Source of the DNA: an uncultured Oscillospiraceae bacterium
GTDB taxonomy: Bacteria > Bacillota > Clostridia > Oscillospirales > Oscillospiraceae
Reading direction: 5' to 3'
NCBI GenBank assembly: GCA_944385415.1
Contig: CALWXC010000018.1
Location: 1 to 50,141 of the forward strand
DNA: 50,141 nucleotides
Of this stretch, positions 21,001 to 29,007 are shown piece after piece (the stretch's first letter is position 1; each line of letters begins with the position of its first letter). The notes under the pieces were generated by a model. That model ran no database searches. It worked only from the letters and a program-made list of their open reading frames with translations, and was not told where the DNA came from. A program made the position numbers and the translations under genes.

Positions 21001-22734
21001 GTCCAGCATCCGGCCCACGGCGTCGATGGAGCGGAGTACCTGTTCTTCCGTCAGCAGGGAGACGGGAATGTGGCACAGGGTATCCATGAGAATAAACCGG
21101 TCGTCGCCCTGGGCATTCCACAGCCGGTCCAGGATGGGCTGGAGATAGTGGGGCGCTTCCTCGGCGGTGCAGTAGGCGAACAGGTTTTCGGCAATGATTT
21201 TTACGGAGTTGGAAATGCGGATGGCGTGCTTGGCGGAGATTTTGTGGTCCGGATGGAGACAGTCCTCCAGATACGATTCCCACAGCTCCACCGATTCCGT
21301 CAGAAAGGCCAGCAGGGTGGGGGCCATGGCTTCATGGGGGGCGTTGGCCGGCAGCTCCTTGCGGTACCGGGGGCCGCTGTTGGCCAGAATCCGGCCCATG
21401 AGCTTGGCGGCCCGGCGGCGCACGTCGCCCTGCTGGTGCATCAAGAGCTCATAGAGAAAGCTCAGAACCCGGCGCTTGTTGGCGCTGGTCATGTAGGTGT
21501 GGTATTCGGTGAACAGATGGAGGTACGTCCGAATACGGTTGAGACTTTTTTCGCTGCGGGCCGATTCCAGCAGCTGTTCAAAGGACGCGTCCACGGTGAT
21601 GGTGTGCATCAAGGTCACGTTGTTGGTAAAGGTCAGGTCCCGCAAGGCGTCCACGGTCTCCGGCAAACTCCGTAATGCTGCGTCTTTCCGGGGCGGCGCC
21701 GGCTGCAAGGCCGGGGCGTCGGGGTCGATGCCCCGGGTGTGGAGAAACTCCTCAAAATCCCGCAGCTTGCAGTAAACGGTCCGGTAGCGCCGCTGCTTGG
21801 CCTCGGTCATATCGGCCAGCTTGGAGAAAATCATGTCGTAGGAATCGGCCAGGGAGTAAATGCGGACCACTTCCTTGCCGTTTTCCCGCGTGCCGCGGAC
21901 CCGGAAATCGGCGTAAATGAGAATCAGCGATTCCAGGGGCAGATTCTCAAATTCCAGGTCCCAGGTGGAGTGGTTGGCCGCCGTGTGGGCGATGGTGGGG
22001 CAGTCGTGCTCCGTCAGCCATTGGTAGGTGAAGTAGTAGTGGAGATAGGGAATCCGCCGGGCGTCGGCGCCCCGGCAGCCGAATTTGCCGGTGTCGTGGC
22101 TCAGCGCCGCCGCGCTGACCAGGGCCACATCCACAGGAAGCCCCGCGGCGGCGGCCTGGCGGGCCGTGGTCAGCGCCACATGGTGGACGCCGATGGTATG
22201 GGATGCCGGGTCAAAGGGCATCACTTCCCGTCCAATGCGCATCAGCAGGGGGAAGCAGGAGGACCGGACCGCGTCGAGAAACCGTCCATATTCCTCCCGG
22301 ACCCGGCTGGTGCGCAGCTCCTCCTGGGTCAGAAGGGGAATGTCGGTCAACGGGTCATAGGGGCAGCGGGTCCGCTCCTGGAGCAGCAGCCGGTCCAAAA
22401 CAGCGCAGTAAAACCAGGCGGCCTGCTGTTGGGCCCGGGTGTCGGCGGGGCGGTTGGGGTCGGGGAAAAGCCGGTGGCTCAGGTAGCCGTAAAACCACAG
22501 AAGCCAGCCGCCCTTCGGTTCCGGCGTCAGCTGGTCCAGAACGGGGCGGCACAGCTGCAGCACATCGGCACAGGATACGCGGCCATGGGGGTGATAGTCC
22601 TCCAGCGCCTCGGGAAAGGCAGCGGTCCGGGCCAGCGCCCGGAGGGTCTTTTGGGGCAGGGGCGGTTTGGGGGCGTTGGGGTCATAAAGCAGTTCCAGCA
22701 GGGTCTTCCATTGGGTGAGGACCGGTGCGGCCAT
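17998..22734 (-). CDS. 1578-aa HD / HEAT-like / nucleotidyltransferase / GNAT-like / PRTase-like fusion
   Basis: The start is ATG 22734 after AGAGGAGG; a TATAAT box lies at 22778-22783 without a clear -35. The layout has five parts. (1) An HD hydrolase, ~180-300, with HH184-185, SHDTGKFG (~212-219) and HTAANH (~250-255). (2) Helical HEAT-like repeats, ~380-870. (3) A NadD/cytidylyltransferase-type domain, ~897-1090, with FFPGTFDPFSTGHKR as the nucleotide loop and VSSTRIREY as the second motif. (4) A GNAT-like segment, ~1120-1250. (5) A phosphoribosyltransferase-like part with VLLVDDLLHKGYR at ~1388-1400. Nucleotidyl transfer, phosphoribosyl and phosphohydrolase activities in one chain suggest NAD or nucleotide metabolism, or a stress ligand; this is inference. 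Confidence 0.75.
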   Translation of the reverse strand: MAAPVLTQWKTLLELLYDPNAPKPPLPQKTLRALARTAAFPEALEDYHPHGRVSCADVLQLCRPVLDQLTPEPKGGWLLWFYGYLSHRLFPDPNRPADTRAQQQAAWFYCAVLDRLLLQERTRCPYDPLTDIPLLTQEELRTSRVREEYGRFLDAVRSSCFPLLMRIGREVMPFDPASHTIGVHHVALTTARQAAAAGLPVDVALVSAAALSHDTGKFGCRGADARRIPYLHYYFTYQWLTEHDCPTIAHTAANHSTWDLEFENLPLESLILIYADFRVRGTRENGKEVVRIYSLADSYDMIFSKLADMTEAKQRRYRTVYCKLRDFEEFLHTRGIDPDAPALQPAPPRKDAALRSLPETVDALRDLTFTNNVTLMHTITVDASFEQLLESARSEKSLNRIRTYLHLFTEYHTYMTSANKRRVLSFLYELLMHQQGDVRRRAAKLMGRILANSGPRYRKELPANAPHEAMAPTLLAFLTESVELWESYLEDCLHPDHKISAKHAIRISNSVKIIAENLFAYCTAEEAPHYLQPILDRLWNAQGDDRFILMDTLCHIPVSLLTEEQVLRSIDAVGRMLDGGEQRLAIAGLLAMEHLLASGVAAAPLHIQQTLHAVGDSDDSAVRYLVSRLWTAMGHPRSLSLTVPVSQLYLANLKNAVHWSVKITHIDLLCDDARLDPSSAFHTATHLSNLLSVSEHLPVRMKAGQGLVEIADLLTTDQRNEIVVDLLRELETGQEEISRYIPKYLGTLLCRLPMKEVEEGLTFLEDFVHASSVSPARAALLTLGVILSELARSGRDGDPLVTRVIGLLLTGVAHYDNTIHQTALSVLCKDVLGEDSLPLPVRQSYFLQIGKKLLTLLCEPRDDQLTFFTRAATLNHLYRFLVLCQVDLGDFPYPPLQPVAFFPGTFDPFSTGHKRIVEEIHALGFDVYLAIDEFSWSKRTLPKLQRRQIASMSTADQLDVYVFPDDVPVNIAMAADLAHLRSLFPQQELYLVAGSDVIRNASAYRSTEPGSAAEYNHVIFCRDEDETAPRDGKPISDIIRGKLTLLSLPAYYETVSSTRIREYVDKNMDISMLVDPMVQNYIYENGLYLRAPQFKNVLAPQELYFRWQRGIPEGLKDRCPVLSEDEERFTVEMLSRTTGRLRGWATGHTVRASALYDALGTLEDADYVRQHTSGRVLMVDAVQDVSHNREVCRAMVNELLVRSLLDDHTYALFRSADSADPLYDLLPELGFQPVPGSSHTLVVDMRMPLALIQDVFLWIKEPHHDDPAVRAAVLATRPRMRRALAGLFPGRLVLTFDAELLNQAVLMKVQACNGVLDVPAGQRRLGPYMCVPYGKILSGEIVPNTVTKTLHVDKVYSPSLRHFDIVQYPGYSNLHNQARTIKSFRRPVLLVDDLLHKGYRMEKLDPIFKEEDVAIDRIIVGLMSGRGKDLMQLQHRQVECEYFIPNLSYWFTESQLYPFLGGDSAAGQRQTEGMLSSINLILPYEFPEYIRGASERGLRVLSMTALENARDILLALEERHQAVFSTSLTLTRLAEALHRPRLPDKGRHLQYNLGMPASSYVEDDIATLRRICKEADFQ

Positions 22735-22894
22735 GGGTAGGACCTCCTCTTTTGATGGAATGAGACGGTATGGAATGATTATAGCACACGGAGCGGGAAA
22801 AGGGAAACGGAACCGCCGGGGATCTATGGAATGGTAACTGGTGGACGGATTCCAGAGCCGTCCACCGGTTTGGGGGTGCCTTGGCGCGTTGGCC

Positions 22895-23225
22895 GCCGCT
22901 GCCGGTACACACCTCCGACTGCCTCCAACGTAGGGGCCGGCATCCCTGACGGCCCCGGACGGCAATGCTATGCGGGCGCGTCAAGGATGCCGCGCCCTAC
23001 GGATGGCTGGTACAAAAAAGGCCGCCGTCCGCCACCCGCTGACGGGGTGGGGACGGCGGCCTTGCGGCATACGCCGCAGGGATTGCGCCATCTGCGGATG
23101 GCGCTTTGGAACGCTGGGGTGTTTCGCGCCGTGCGCGGCGCGGGTATTTCGCCCCGTGCGCGGGGCGACCAGAGGCTCTGCCTCTGGTCGCCGCGATTTT
23201 TTGAAAAAAATCGAGTAAAACTTTT
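22895..23225. repeat. Hairpin-rich interspersed repeat, copy B (short)
   Basis: It contains the GTAGGGGCCGGCATCC module, the paired GCGCGTCAAGGATGCC, the GGCCGCCGTC hairpin, GCGCCATCTGCGGATGGCGC, the two GTGC-loop hairpins and CCAGAGGCTCTGCCTCTGG. It lacks the ~175-base module of copies A and C. It ends ATTTTTTGAAAAAAATCGAGTAAAACTTTT, here cited only for its tail, five bases from the lysA stop. The inner CGATTTTTT/AAAAAATCG pair of the 10692 palindrome is retained. Confidence 0.85.
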
Positions 23226-23230
23226 AATGT

Positions 23231-24526
23231 TCAGACATCATTGCGGGTCAGATCGTCCAGGGATTCCCGACGAATGACCAACCGGTGCTGACCGTCGGAC
23301 AGGGCCACCATGGCCGGACGGGGGACCCGGTTATAATTGGACGCCATGGAGTAATTATACGCGCCGGTGGTGAACACCGCCAGCAGGTCTCCGCGGCGGG
23401 GCGTGGGGATGGTCACATCCTCCTGAATCAGATCGCCGCTTTCACAGCAGCGGCCCGCCACGGTACAGCAGAAATCGGCGGGGTCCTGCATCCGGTTGGC
23501 CAGCGCCACCGTATAGGCTGCCTGATACAGGGCATACCGGGGGTTGTCCGTCATGCCGCCGTCCACCGAGACGTAATTTTTGAAACCGGGAATGACCTTG
23601 GTGCCGCCCACCGTATAGAGCGTCGTACAGGCATCGGCCACCAGACTGCGGCCCGGCTCCATCAGAATGGCCGGGGCGGGAATGTTCAGCTTCTTGCAGG
23701 TGTCGGCCACCAGCTTGCCGATTTTCTCAATGTTGGCCTTGTAATCGATGACCGGGTCGGTGTCGGTGTAGGGCACGCCCATGCCGCCGCCCAGGTTCAG
23801 CACCGGGGCGCAGAAGCCGTGCCGGTCCCGCATGTCTGCCAGGAATTGCAGCATCAGAATGGCCGCGTCACAGAACGGCGTATGGTCGAAAATCTGCGAA
23901 CCGATGTGGCAGTGATAGCCCAGCAGTTCCACATTTTGCTTGCTCAGAGCCCGGACAACCAGCTCCTCCGCCTGTCCCGTCTCAATGGCCGCGCCGAATT
24001 TGGAGTCAATGCGGCCCGTGTTGATCTTTTCGTGGGTGTGGGGGTCGATGCCCGGCGTCAGACGCAGCAGCAGCTTCTGGCGGATACCGCGGCGGCCCGC
24101 TTTGGCGTCGATGGCGTCCAGCTCGTCCAGATTGTCGCAGACAAAATACCCCACGCCGTGCTCCATGGCAAAGGCAATGTCCTCGTCGGTCTTGTTGTTG
24201 CCGTGGAAGTAGGCCCGCTCCAGGGGAAAGCCCGCCTGCTGGGCCGTGTGGATTTCACCGATGGACACCACATCGATGCCCATGCCCTCCGTGGCGGCCA
24301 GACGGTAAATCTCTTTGAAGCTCAGGGCCTTGGAGGCGTACAGGGGCAGGGACCCGGCGGGAAAATGCTCCCGCAGGGCCTCCACATAGGTGCGGCACCG
24401 GGCACGGACCCGGTCCTCATCCAGCACCATCAGGGGGGTGCCGTATTCCCGGACCAGCTCGGTGGTATCGTGACCGGCTATGGTGAGATGGCCCCGGTCG
24501 TTGATGGTCAGATTGTCGTACAGCAT
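23231..24526 (-). CDS. lysA: Diaminopimelate decarboxylase
   Basis: A 431-residue PLP enzyme, fold type III, converting meso-diaminopimelate to lysine and CO2. The PLP lysine is in LYASKALSFKE (~65), the phosphate-binding Gly-rich loop in LNLGGGMGVPY, the substrate motif in MEPGRSLV and the subunit-crossing Cys in GRCCESGD. Its ATG directly follows the lysC TAA with no gap, so it is the last gene of the lysine operon. Lysine output is therefore tied to the L-box at 28565. A second, divergent lysA is at 41875. Confidence 0.95.
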   Translation of the reverse strand: MLYDNLTINDRGHLTIAGHDTTELVREYGTPLMVLDEDRVRARCRTYVEALREHFPAGSLPLYASKALSFKEIYRLAATEGMGIDVVSIGEIHTAQQAGFPLERAYFHGNNKTDEDIAFAMEHGVGYFVCDNLDELDAIDAKAGRRGIRQKLLLRLTPGIDPHTHEKINTGRIDSKFGAAIETGQAEELVVRALSKQNVELLGYHCHIGSQIFDHTPFCDAAILMLQFLADMRDRHGFCAPVLNLGGGMGVPYTDTDPVIDYKANIEKIGKLVADTCKKLNIPAPAILMEPGRSLVADACTTLYTVGGTKVIPGFKNYVSVDGGMTDNPRYALYQAAYTVALANRMQDPADFCCTVAGRCCESGDLIQEDVTIPTPRRGDLLAVFTTGAYNYSMASNYNRVPRPAMVALSDGQHRLVIRRESLDDLTRNDV

Positions 24527-25846
24527 TTATGCCTCCCCGACAAAGGCGCCGTAAATGGCCTGCAAGGCGGCGGTGTAGTCGTCCTCGTCCACGCCGACGA
24601 TGATGTTGTTCTCACCGGAGCCCTGGTCGATCATCCGGATGTTGATGTTCCGGTTGGCGATGGCCGCGAAGGCCCGGCCCGCCGTGCCCTTGTTGCTGAC
24701 CATACCCCGGCCCACAATGGCAATCAGGGCCATGTTGTCGTCGATGGTGACGGAGTCGGCGTTGGCGTCCCGGAAGATGCGGCCGATGAGGGCTTCCTTG
24801 CAGTCGGTGATGGAGCTGGTGGATACCACCACGCTCATGGTGTCAATGCCCGTGGGCGTGTGCTCAAAGGACACGCCGAAGTCCTCCAGAACTCCCAGGA
24901 CCTTGCGGCCGAAGCCCACTTCCGTGTTCATGCGGTCCTTTTCGATGGTGATGGAGGAGAACCCCTTGCGGCCCGCCACGCCGGTGATGACCGTGGGCAC
25001 GGGCCGGTCGGACTTGGGCACAATCATGGTGCCGGGGTCGGCAGGGGAATTGGTGTTGCGGATGTTGATGGGAATGCAGGCTTCCCGGACGGGGAAAATG
25101 GCTTCCTCGTGCATGACCGTGGCGCCCATGTAGGCCAGCTCCCGCAGCTCCCGGTAGGTGATCTCCTCGATGACCCGGGGATTCTCCACCAGACGGGGGT
25201 CCGCCATCAGCATGCCGGAGACGTCGGTCCAGTTCTCATAGATGGAAGCGTGGACGGAACGGGCCACAATGGCGCCGGTGACGTCGGAGCCGCCGCGGGA
25301 GAAGGTCTTGATGGTGCCGTTGGGCATGGAGCCGTAGAAACCGGGGATAACCGCGTATTCCACATCCTCCAGCAGGGCGGACAGCGCCTTGTAGGTCTGC
25401 TTGTCGTCAAAGGTGCCGTCGCTGTGGAAGAAGATGCCGGATTCGGCGTCCACAAAGGTGAAGCCCAGGAACTTGGCCAGAATCATGGAGTTCAGATATT
25501 CGCCCCGGCTGGCCACATAGTCCTGGCCCGCGTGGTGCTCGATGGCCATGCGGATTTTGCGGAATTCCTTGTCCAGGGAAAAATCCAGGCCCAGGTCGGC
25601 AATGATGCCGTTGTAGCGGGCTTCGATTTTGGCAAAGGCCTCGTCGATGTTCTCTTTTCTGGCGGCCAGGTCAAAGCAATCGTAGAGCATATCGGTGACC
25701 TTGATGTCATCGGAAAAGCGCTTGCCGGGGGCGGAAGCCACCACATAGCGGCGTTCCGGCTCGGCCTTGATGATGGCCGCCACCTTGCGGAACTGGGCGG
25801 CGTCGGCCAGGGAGCTGCCGCCGAATTTGACTACTTTCGTCTGCAT
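24527..25846 (-). CDS. lysC: Aspartate kinase
   Basis: A 439-residue enzyme that phosphorylates aspartate at the head of the lysine/threonine/methionine pathway. KFGGSS (~7-12) is the nucleotide/aspartate loop. Further kinase motifs are SRGEYLNS and TFSRGGSDVTGA. Two ACT domains in the last ~150 residues (VITGVAGRKGFSSITIEK and ALIAIVGRGMVSNKG) give feedback control. It sits between ddh and lysA under the lysine riboswitch, so it is probably the lysine-responsive isozyme. The start ATG follows AAGGAGA. Confidence 0.95.
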   Translation of the reverse strand: MQTKVVKFGGSSLADAAQFRKVAAIIKAEPERRYVVASAPGKRFSDDIKVTDMLYDCFDLAARKENIDEAFAKIEARYNGIIADLGLDFSLDKEFRKIRMAIEHHAGQDYVASRGEYLNSMILAKFLGFTFVDAESGIFFHSDGTFDDKQTYKALSALLEDVEYAVIPGFYGSMPNGTIKTFSRGGSDVTGAIVARSVHASIYENWTDVSGMLMADPRLVENPRVIEEITYRELRELAYMGATVMHEEAIFPVREACIPINIRNTNSPADPGTMIVPKSDRPVPTVITGVAGRKGFSSITIEKDRMNTEVGFGRKVLGVLEDFGVSFEHTPTGIDTMSVVVSTSSITDCKEALIGRIFRDANADSVTIDDNMALIAIVGRGMVSNKGTAGRAFAAIANRNINIRMIDQGSGENNIIVGVDEDDYTAALQAIYGAFVGEA

Positions 25847-25889
25847 GGGAAGATTCTCCTTGTGTAGCGTTTTTAGGACAACGCGAAAT

Positions 25890-26873
25890 TTACAGCATAT
25901 GGGCCAGCAGCTCGTCGCGGCCCAGGGGGCTCAGGTCTGCCGGGGCAATGTCGAAGATGGTATAGCAGCCGGTGCAGCCCCGGTCCTTCATCCGGTTCAG
26001 CGCACGGGCGCAGGCCACCAGAACGCTGGCGGTGAACTGGGGATTGGAATCCAGCGTCAGCTTGTATTCGATGGTCTGATGGCACTCCTTCTCCCAGCCG
26101 GTGACGCCGCTGCGGATGACGCTGCCGCCGTGGGGCAGGCCGGAATGGTTCTTCTGCATCTCCTCGGCGGTGATGAACTCCACGGTGGTGTCGTAGTCGG
26201 AGAAGTAGTTGGGCATGGTCTTGATGGCCGTTTCAATGGCGGCCTTGTCGGCGCCCTCCTCGGCCACCACATAGCAGTAACGGGTGTGCTTCTCCCGGGT
26301 GGTCAGCTCAGGATTCTCGCCCTTGCGGACCCGCTCCAGCGCTTCCGGCACGGGAATGGTGTACTGACGGGCGTCGGCCACGCCGGGAATCCGGCGGACG
26401 GCGTCGGAATGGCCCTGGCTCACGCCCTTGCCCCAGAAGGTGTAGTCCTTGCCCTCGGGCAGAATGGCAGAGGCGTAGAGACGGTTGACGGAGAACAGGC
26501 CCGGGTCCCAACCCAGGGAGATCATGGCCATGTGGCCGCTTGCCTTGGCGGCAGCGTCCACGGCGGCGAAGTGGGCCGGGATGTTGGCATGGGTGTCAAA
26601 GCTGTCGATGACATGGAAGTCCTTGGCCAGGGCCGGGGTCATGGTGGGCAGGTCCGTGGCGGAGCCGCCGCAGAGAATCAGAACGTCCACCTTGTCCTTC
26701 CAGCTGAGGACGTCGTCCAGAGACGCCACGGGGACGCCGGGGGTGCGGATGGTCAGGGAAGCCGGATCGCGGCGGGTGAACACCACAGCCAGTTCCATAT
26801 CCGCGTTCTGGGCGATGGAGCACTCCACGCCCCGGGCCAGATTGCCATAGCCAACAATGCCGATTCTAGTCAT
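25890..26873 (-). CDS. ddh: meso-Diaminopimelate D-dehydrogenase
   Basis: A 327-residue NADPH enzyme that makes meso-diaminopimelate in one step from tetrahydrodipicolinate and ammonia, so the succinylase, acetylase or aminotransferase branches are unnecessary. The Rossmann motif is GIVGYGNLARGVE (residues 4-16). Family motifs FTRRD, DSFDTHANIP and SLGWDPGLFSVNRL are present. Its place in one operon with dapA, dapB, lysC and lysA completes aspartate-to-lysine except asd. The start ATG 26873 follows GGAAGG. Confidence 0.95.
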   Translation of the reverse strand: MTRIGIVGYGNLARGVECSIAQNADMELAVVFTRRDPASLTIRTPGVPVASLDDVLSWKDKVDVLILCGGSATDLPTMTPALAKDFHVIDSFDTHANIPAHFAAVDAAAKASGHMAMISLGWDPGLFSVNRLYASAILPEGKDYTFWGKGVSQGHSDAVRRIPGVADARQYTIPVPEALERVRKGENPELTTREKHTRYCYVVAEEGADKAAIETAIKTMPNYFSDYDTTVEFITAEEMQKNHSGLPHGGSVIRSGVTGWEKECHQTIEYKLTLDSNPQFTASVLVACARALNRMKDRGCTGCYTIFDIAPADLSPLGRDELLAHML

Positions 26874-26889
26874 ATGTAAAATCCTTCCT

Positions 26890-27627
26890 TTACTGGGTTA
26901 CGATGTCGTTCATATTGTAGAGGCCCGGCTGCTTTCCGATGAGGAACGCGGCGGCGGACAGAGCGCCCTCGGCAAAGAGGGAACGGTCCTGAGCCTCGTG
27001 TTTCAGGGTGATGATCTGGGTCCCCGTGTTGACGATGACCTCATGGATGCCCACGGTGTTGCCCATCCGCAGGGAGTGGATGCCGATTTCCTTTTTGGGC
27101 CGCTTGCCGTTTTCATGGCGGCCCACCAGCACGTCATAGTCGGGATGGGCGTCCTTGACCGCTTCGGCCAGCATCAGCGCCGTGCCGCTGGGAACGTCCA
27201 GCTTTTGATTGTGATGGGCTTCCACAATCTCCACATCGGCGTCGGGGAACATTTTGGCCGTGGTGCGGGCCAGCTCCATCAGCAGCGCCACGCCCAGGGA
27301 CATATTGCCGGAGCGGAAAATGGGGGCGGCCTTGGCGGCTTCGTCGATCATTTGCAGCTCTTCCTCCGTCTGGCCCGTGGTGGCAATGACGGCGGGAATC
27401 TTCGTCTTTTGGATGTAATCGCACAGCTCCGCCGTGGCGGCGTGGTTGGAAAAATCGATGATGCAGTCGGCTTCGCCGGTGAAGTCGTTGAGGCTCTTGA
27501 GGATGCCGTCGCCGCTGCTGTAGGAATCCACGGCCCCGGCCAGTTCGGCCCCCTGAATGCCCTGGTCGATCATGGCCAGAACCGCCCGGCCCATGCGGCC
27601 GCAGGCGCCGTTGACAAGAAGTTTCAT
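26890..27627 (-). CDS. dapB: 4-Hydroxy-tetrahydrodipicolinate reductase
   Basis: A 245-residue NAD(P)H enzyme of normal length. NGACGRMGRAVL (6-17) is the cofactor loop, and VEAHHNQKLDVPSGTALMLA carries the catalytic His pair, the Lys and the substrate-binding SGT. It converts the DapA product to tetrahydrodipicolinate, the Ddh substrate. It is 12 bases downstream of dapA and 16 upstream of ddh, so polycistronic. Confidence 0.96.
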   Translation of the reverse strand: MKLLVNGACGRMGRAVLAMIDQGIQGAELAGAVDSYSSGDGILKSLNDFTGEADCIIDFSNHAATAELCDYIQKTKIPAVIATTGQTEEELQMIDEAAKAAPIFRSGNMSLGVALLMELARTTAKMFPDADVEIVEAHHNQKLDVPSGTALMLAEAVKDAHPDYDVLVGRHENGKRPKKEIGIHSLRMGNTVGIHEVIVNTGTQIITLKHEAQDRSLFAEGALSAAAFLIGKQPGLYNMNDIVTQ

Positions 27628-27639
27628 GGAACAGCCTCC

Positions 27640-28530
27640 TTATACCTGGATGCCCACATCCCGCATGGCCTGGAGCAGAACGGCCTTGTGGCCCTCCTCC
27701 ATGGGGGTCAGGGGCAGACGCAGATAATCCTTGCAGAAGCCCATGGCGGCCATGGCGGCCTTGACGGGAATGGGGTTGACCTCGGAGAACAGGGCCCGGA
27801 TCAGGGGCAGATACTTTGCCTGCAAGGCCATGGCCCCGGCGATGTCACCGGCAAAGAACTTGTCGCAGATCTCCACGGTCTGACGGGGGGCCACGTTGGA
27901 CAGCACGGAAATGACGCCGATGCCGCCGCAGGCCATAATGGGCACAATTTCATCGTCGTTGCCGGAGTAGATGGCCAGCTGATCGCCCACCAGGGCCGCC
28001 GTCTCCACAATCTTGGAGATGTTGCCGTTGGCCTCCTTGATACCGGCAATTCTGGGGTGCTTGGCCAGCTCCACATAGGTGGCAGGCTCAATGTTGACGC
28101 CGGTGCGGGAGGGGACGTTGTAGAGGATAATGGGCTTGGTGGAGGCGTCGCCGATGGCGTTGTACATGGCCACGAGACCCTTCTGGGTGGCCTTGTTGTA
28201 GTAGGGGGTGACGCACAGCATGCCGTCACAGCCGATGGAGCAGGCGAACTTCGTCAGCTCGATGGCGTAGGAGGTGTCGTTGGAGCCGGTACCGGCGATG
28301 ATGGGCACCCGGCCCGCCGCCGTCTCCACGGCGCACTGGAGGGCGTCCCGGTGCTCCTGATCGGACAGGGTGGAGCCTTCGCCGGTGGTGCCGCAGATGA
28401 CCAGAGCGTTGATGCCCTCGTCAATCTGCCAGTTGATGAGCTTTTTGAAGGCGGCAAAATCGATGCCGTTCTCGTCGGTGGGGGTGATAAGGGCCGTGGC
28501 TACGCCGCGGAAAATGGGTTCATGCTTCAT
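27640..28530 (-). CDS. dapA: 4-Hydroxy-tetrahydrodipicolinate synthase
   Basis: A 296-residue TIM-barrel aldolase that condenses pyruvate with aspartate semialdehyde. The Schiff-base Lys is in IAGIKEANGNIS (~160), the catalytic Tyr in YNVPSRTGVN (~132) and the substrate Thr pair in CGTTGEGSTL (~43). It is the first gene of the lysine operon; its ATG at 28530 is preceded by GAAGGAG and lies ~35 bases after the riboswitch terminator T-tract. Confidence 0.96.
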   Translation of the reverse strand: MKHEPIFRGVATALITPTDENGIDFAAFKKLINWQIDEGINALVICGTTGEGSTLSDQEHRDALQCAVETAAGRVPIIAGTGSNDTSYAIELTKFACSIGCDGMLCVTPYYNKATQKGLVAMYNAIGDASTKPIILYNVPSRTGVNIEPATYVELAKHPRIAGIKEANGNISKIVETAALVGDQLAIYSGNDDEIVPIMACGGIGVISVLSNVAPRQTVEICDKFFAGDIAGAMALQAKYLPLIRALFSEVNPIPVKAAMAAMGFCKDYLRLPLTPMEEGHKAVLLQAMRDVGIQV

Positions 28531-28564
28531 GATCGCAACTCCTTCATAGTCTCAAATGGCCTGG

Positions 28565-28850
28565 AAAAAATAAAATAGCCGATGCAAGCATCGACTATCG
28601 GAATCCCTGCAATCCATCCGCCGGGGGGTTTCTGAAAGGGTCCCGTGGACAGACGCCGTGTTCTGATAGCACTCCGCATAGCACTCCGCAAATGCGACAG
28701 TCAGACGGCTGTTGACCGTCTGCCCAGGGTACCTTTCCGCCTCGGGCCCCTTCGGCGACGATCCCTTTCCCAATCCGCACAGCTCTGCGAAAGCCTGGGG
28801 CAAAACCGGTACTCTTGATGCGTCGCGCCTCTATCATTCGTTTTATTGCA
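28565..28850 (-). ncRNA. Lysine riboswitch (L-box) with terminator
   Basis: On the minus strand AGAGGCGCGACGCATCAAGAG opens the aptamer (about 28812-28832). GGGAAAGGGATCGTCGCCGAAG and a CAGACGG/CCGTCTG helix follow, as in known L-boxes. The expression platform is ATAGTCGATGC/GCATCGGCTAT (28575-28598) plus a T-rich tract (28565-28574). Lysine binding should favour the terminator and shut off dapA-lysA. A 12-base tandem duplication (ATAGCACTCCGC at 28666 and 28678, + strand) lies within the aptamer. Confidence 0.95.
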
Positions 28851-28866
28851 CTATTCAACTGCTAGA

Positions 28867-28895
28867 AGTTTAGCATACGCGACAAATGGTGTCAA
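28867..28895 (-). promoter_or_regulatory. Promoter of the lysine operon
   Basis: On the minus strand TTGACA (28890-28895), a 17-base spacer and TAAACT (28867-28872), just upstream of the L-box. Confidence 0.9.
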
Positions 28896-28978
28896 TAGGA
28901 ATTGAATACTTTATGAAAGTATGGTGGATTTTTCGTGAAAATTCACGGAAAACGGCTCGCCCCCGCCAGGGATGGCCC

Positions 28979-29007
28979 TTGACTTTTTCGCAATGGTGCG
29001 CTACACT
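28979..29007 (+). promoter_or_regulatory. Promoter of the metY-metA T-box leader
   Basis: TTGACT (28979-28984), a 17-base spacer and TACACT (29002-29007). It is divergent from the lysine promoter. An imperfect palindrome, TTTTCGTGAA/TTCACGGAAAA (28929-28951), lies between the two. Confidence 0.88.

Noticed and set aside
19798..21675. 625-residue plus-strand open frame
   Set aside because: Antisense shadow of the HEAT-like region of the 1578-residue protein.
22735..22965. N-terminal extension of the 1578-residue protein
   Set aside because: It covers the promoter region and part of repeat B; AGAGGAGG lies directly before ATG 22734.
23285..25867. 860-residue plus-strand open frame
   Set aside because: Antisense to lysA and lysC, which carry all expected motifs; the shadow shows none.
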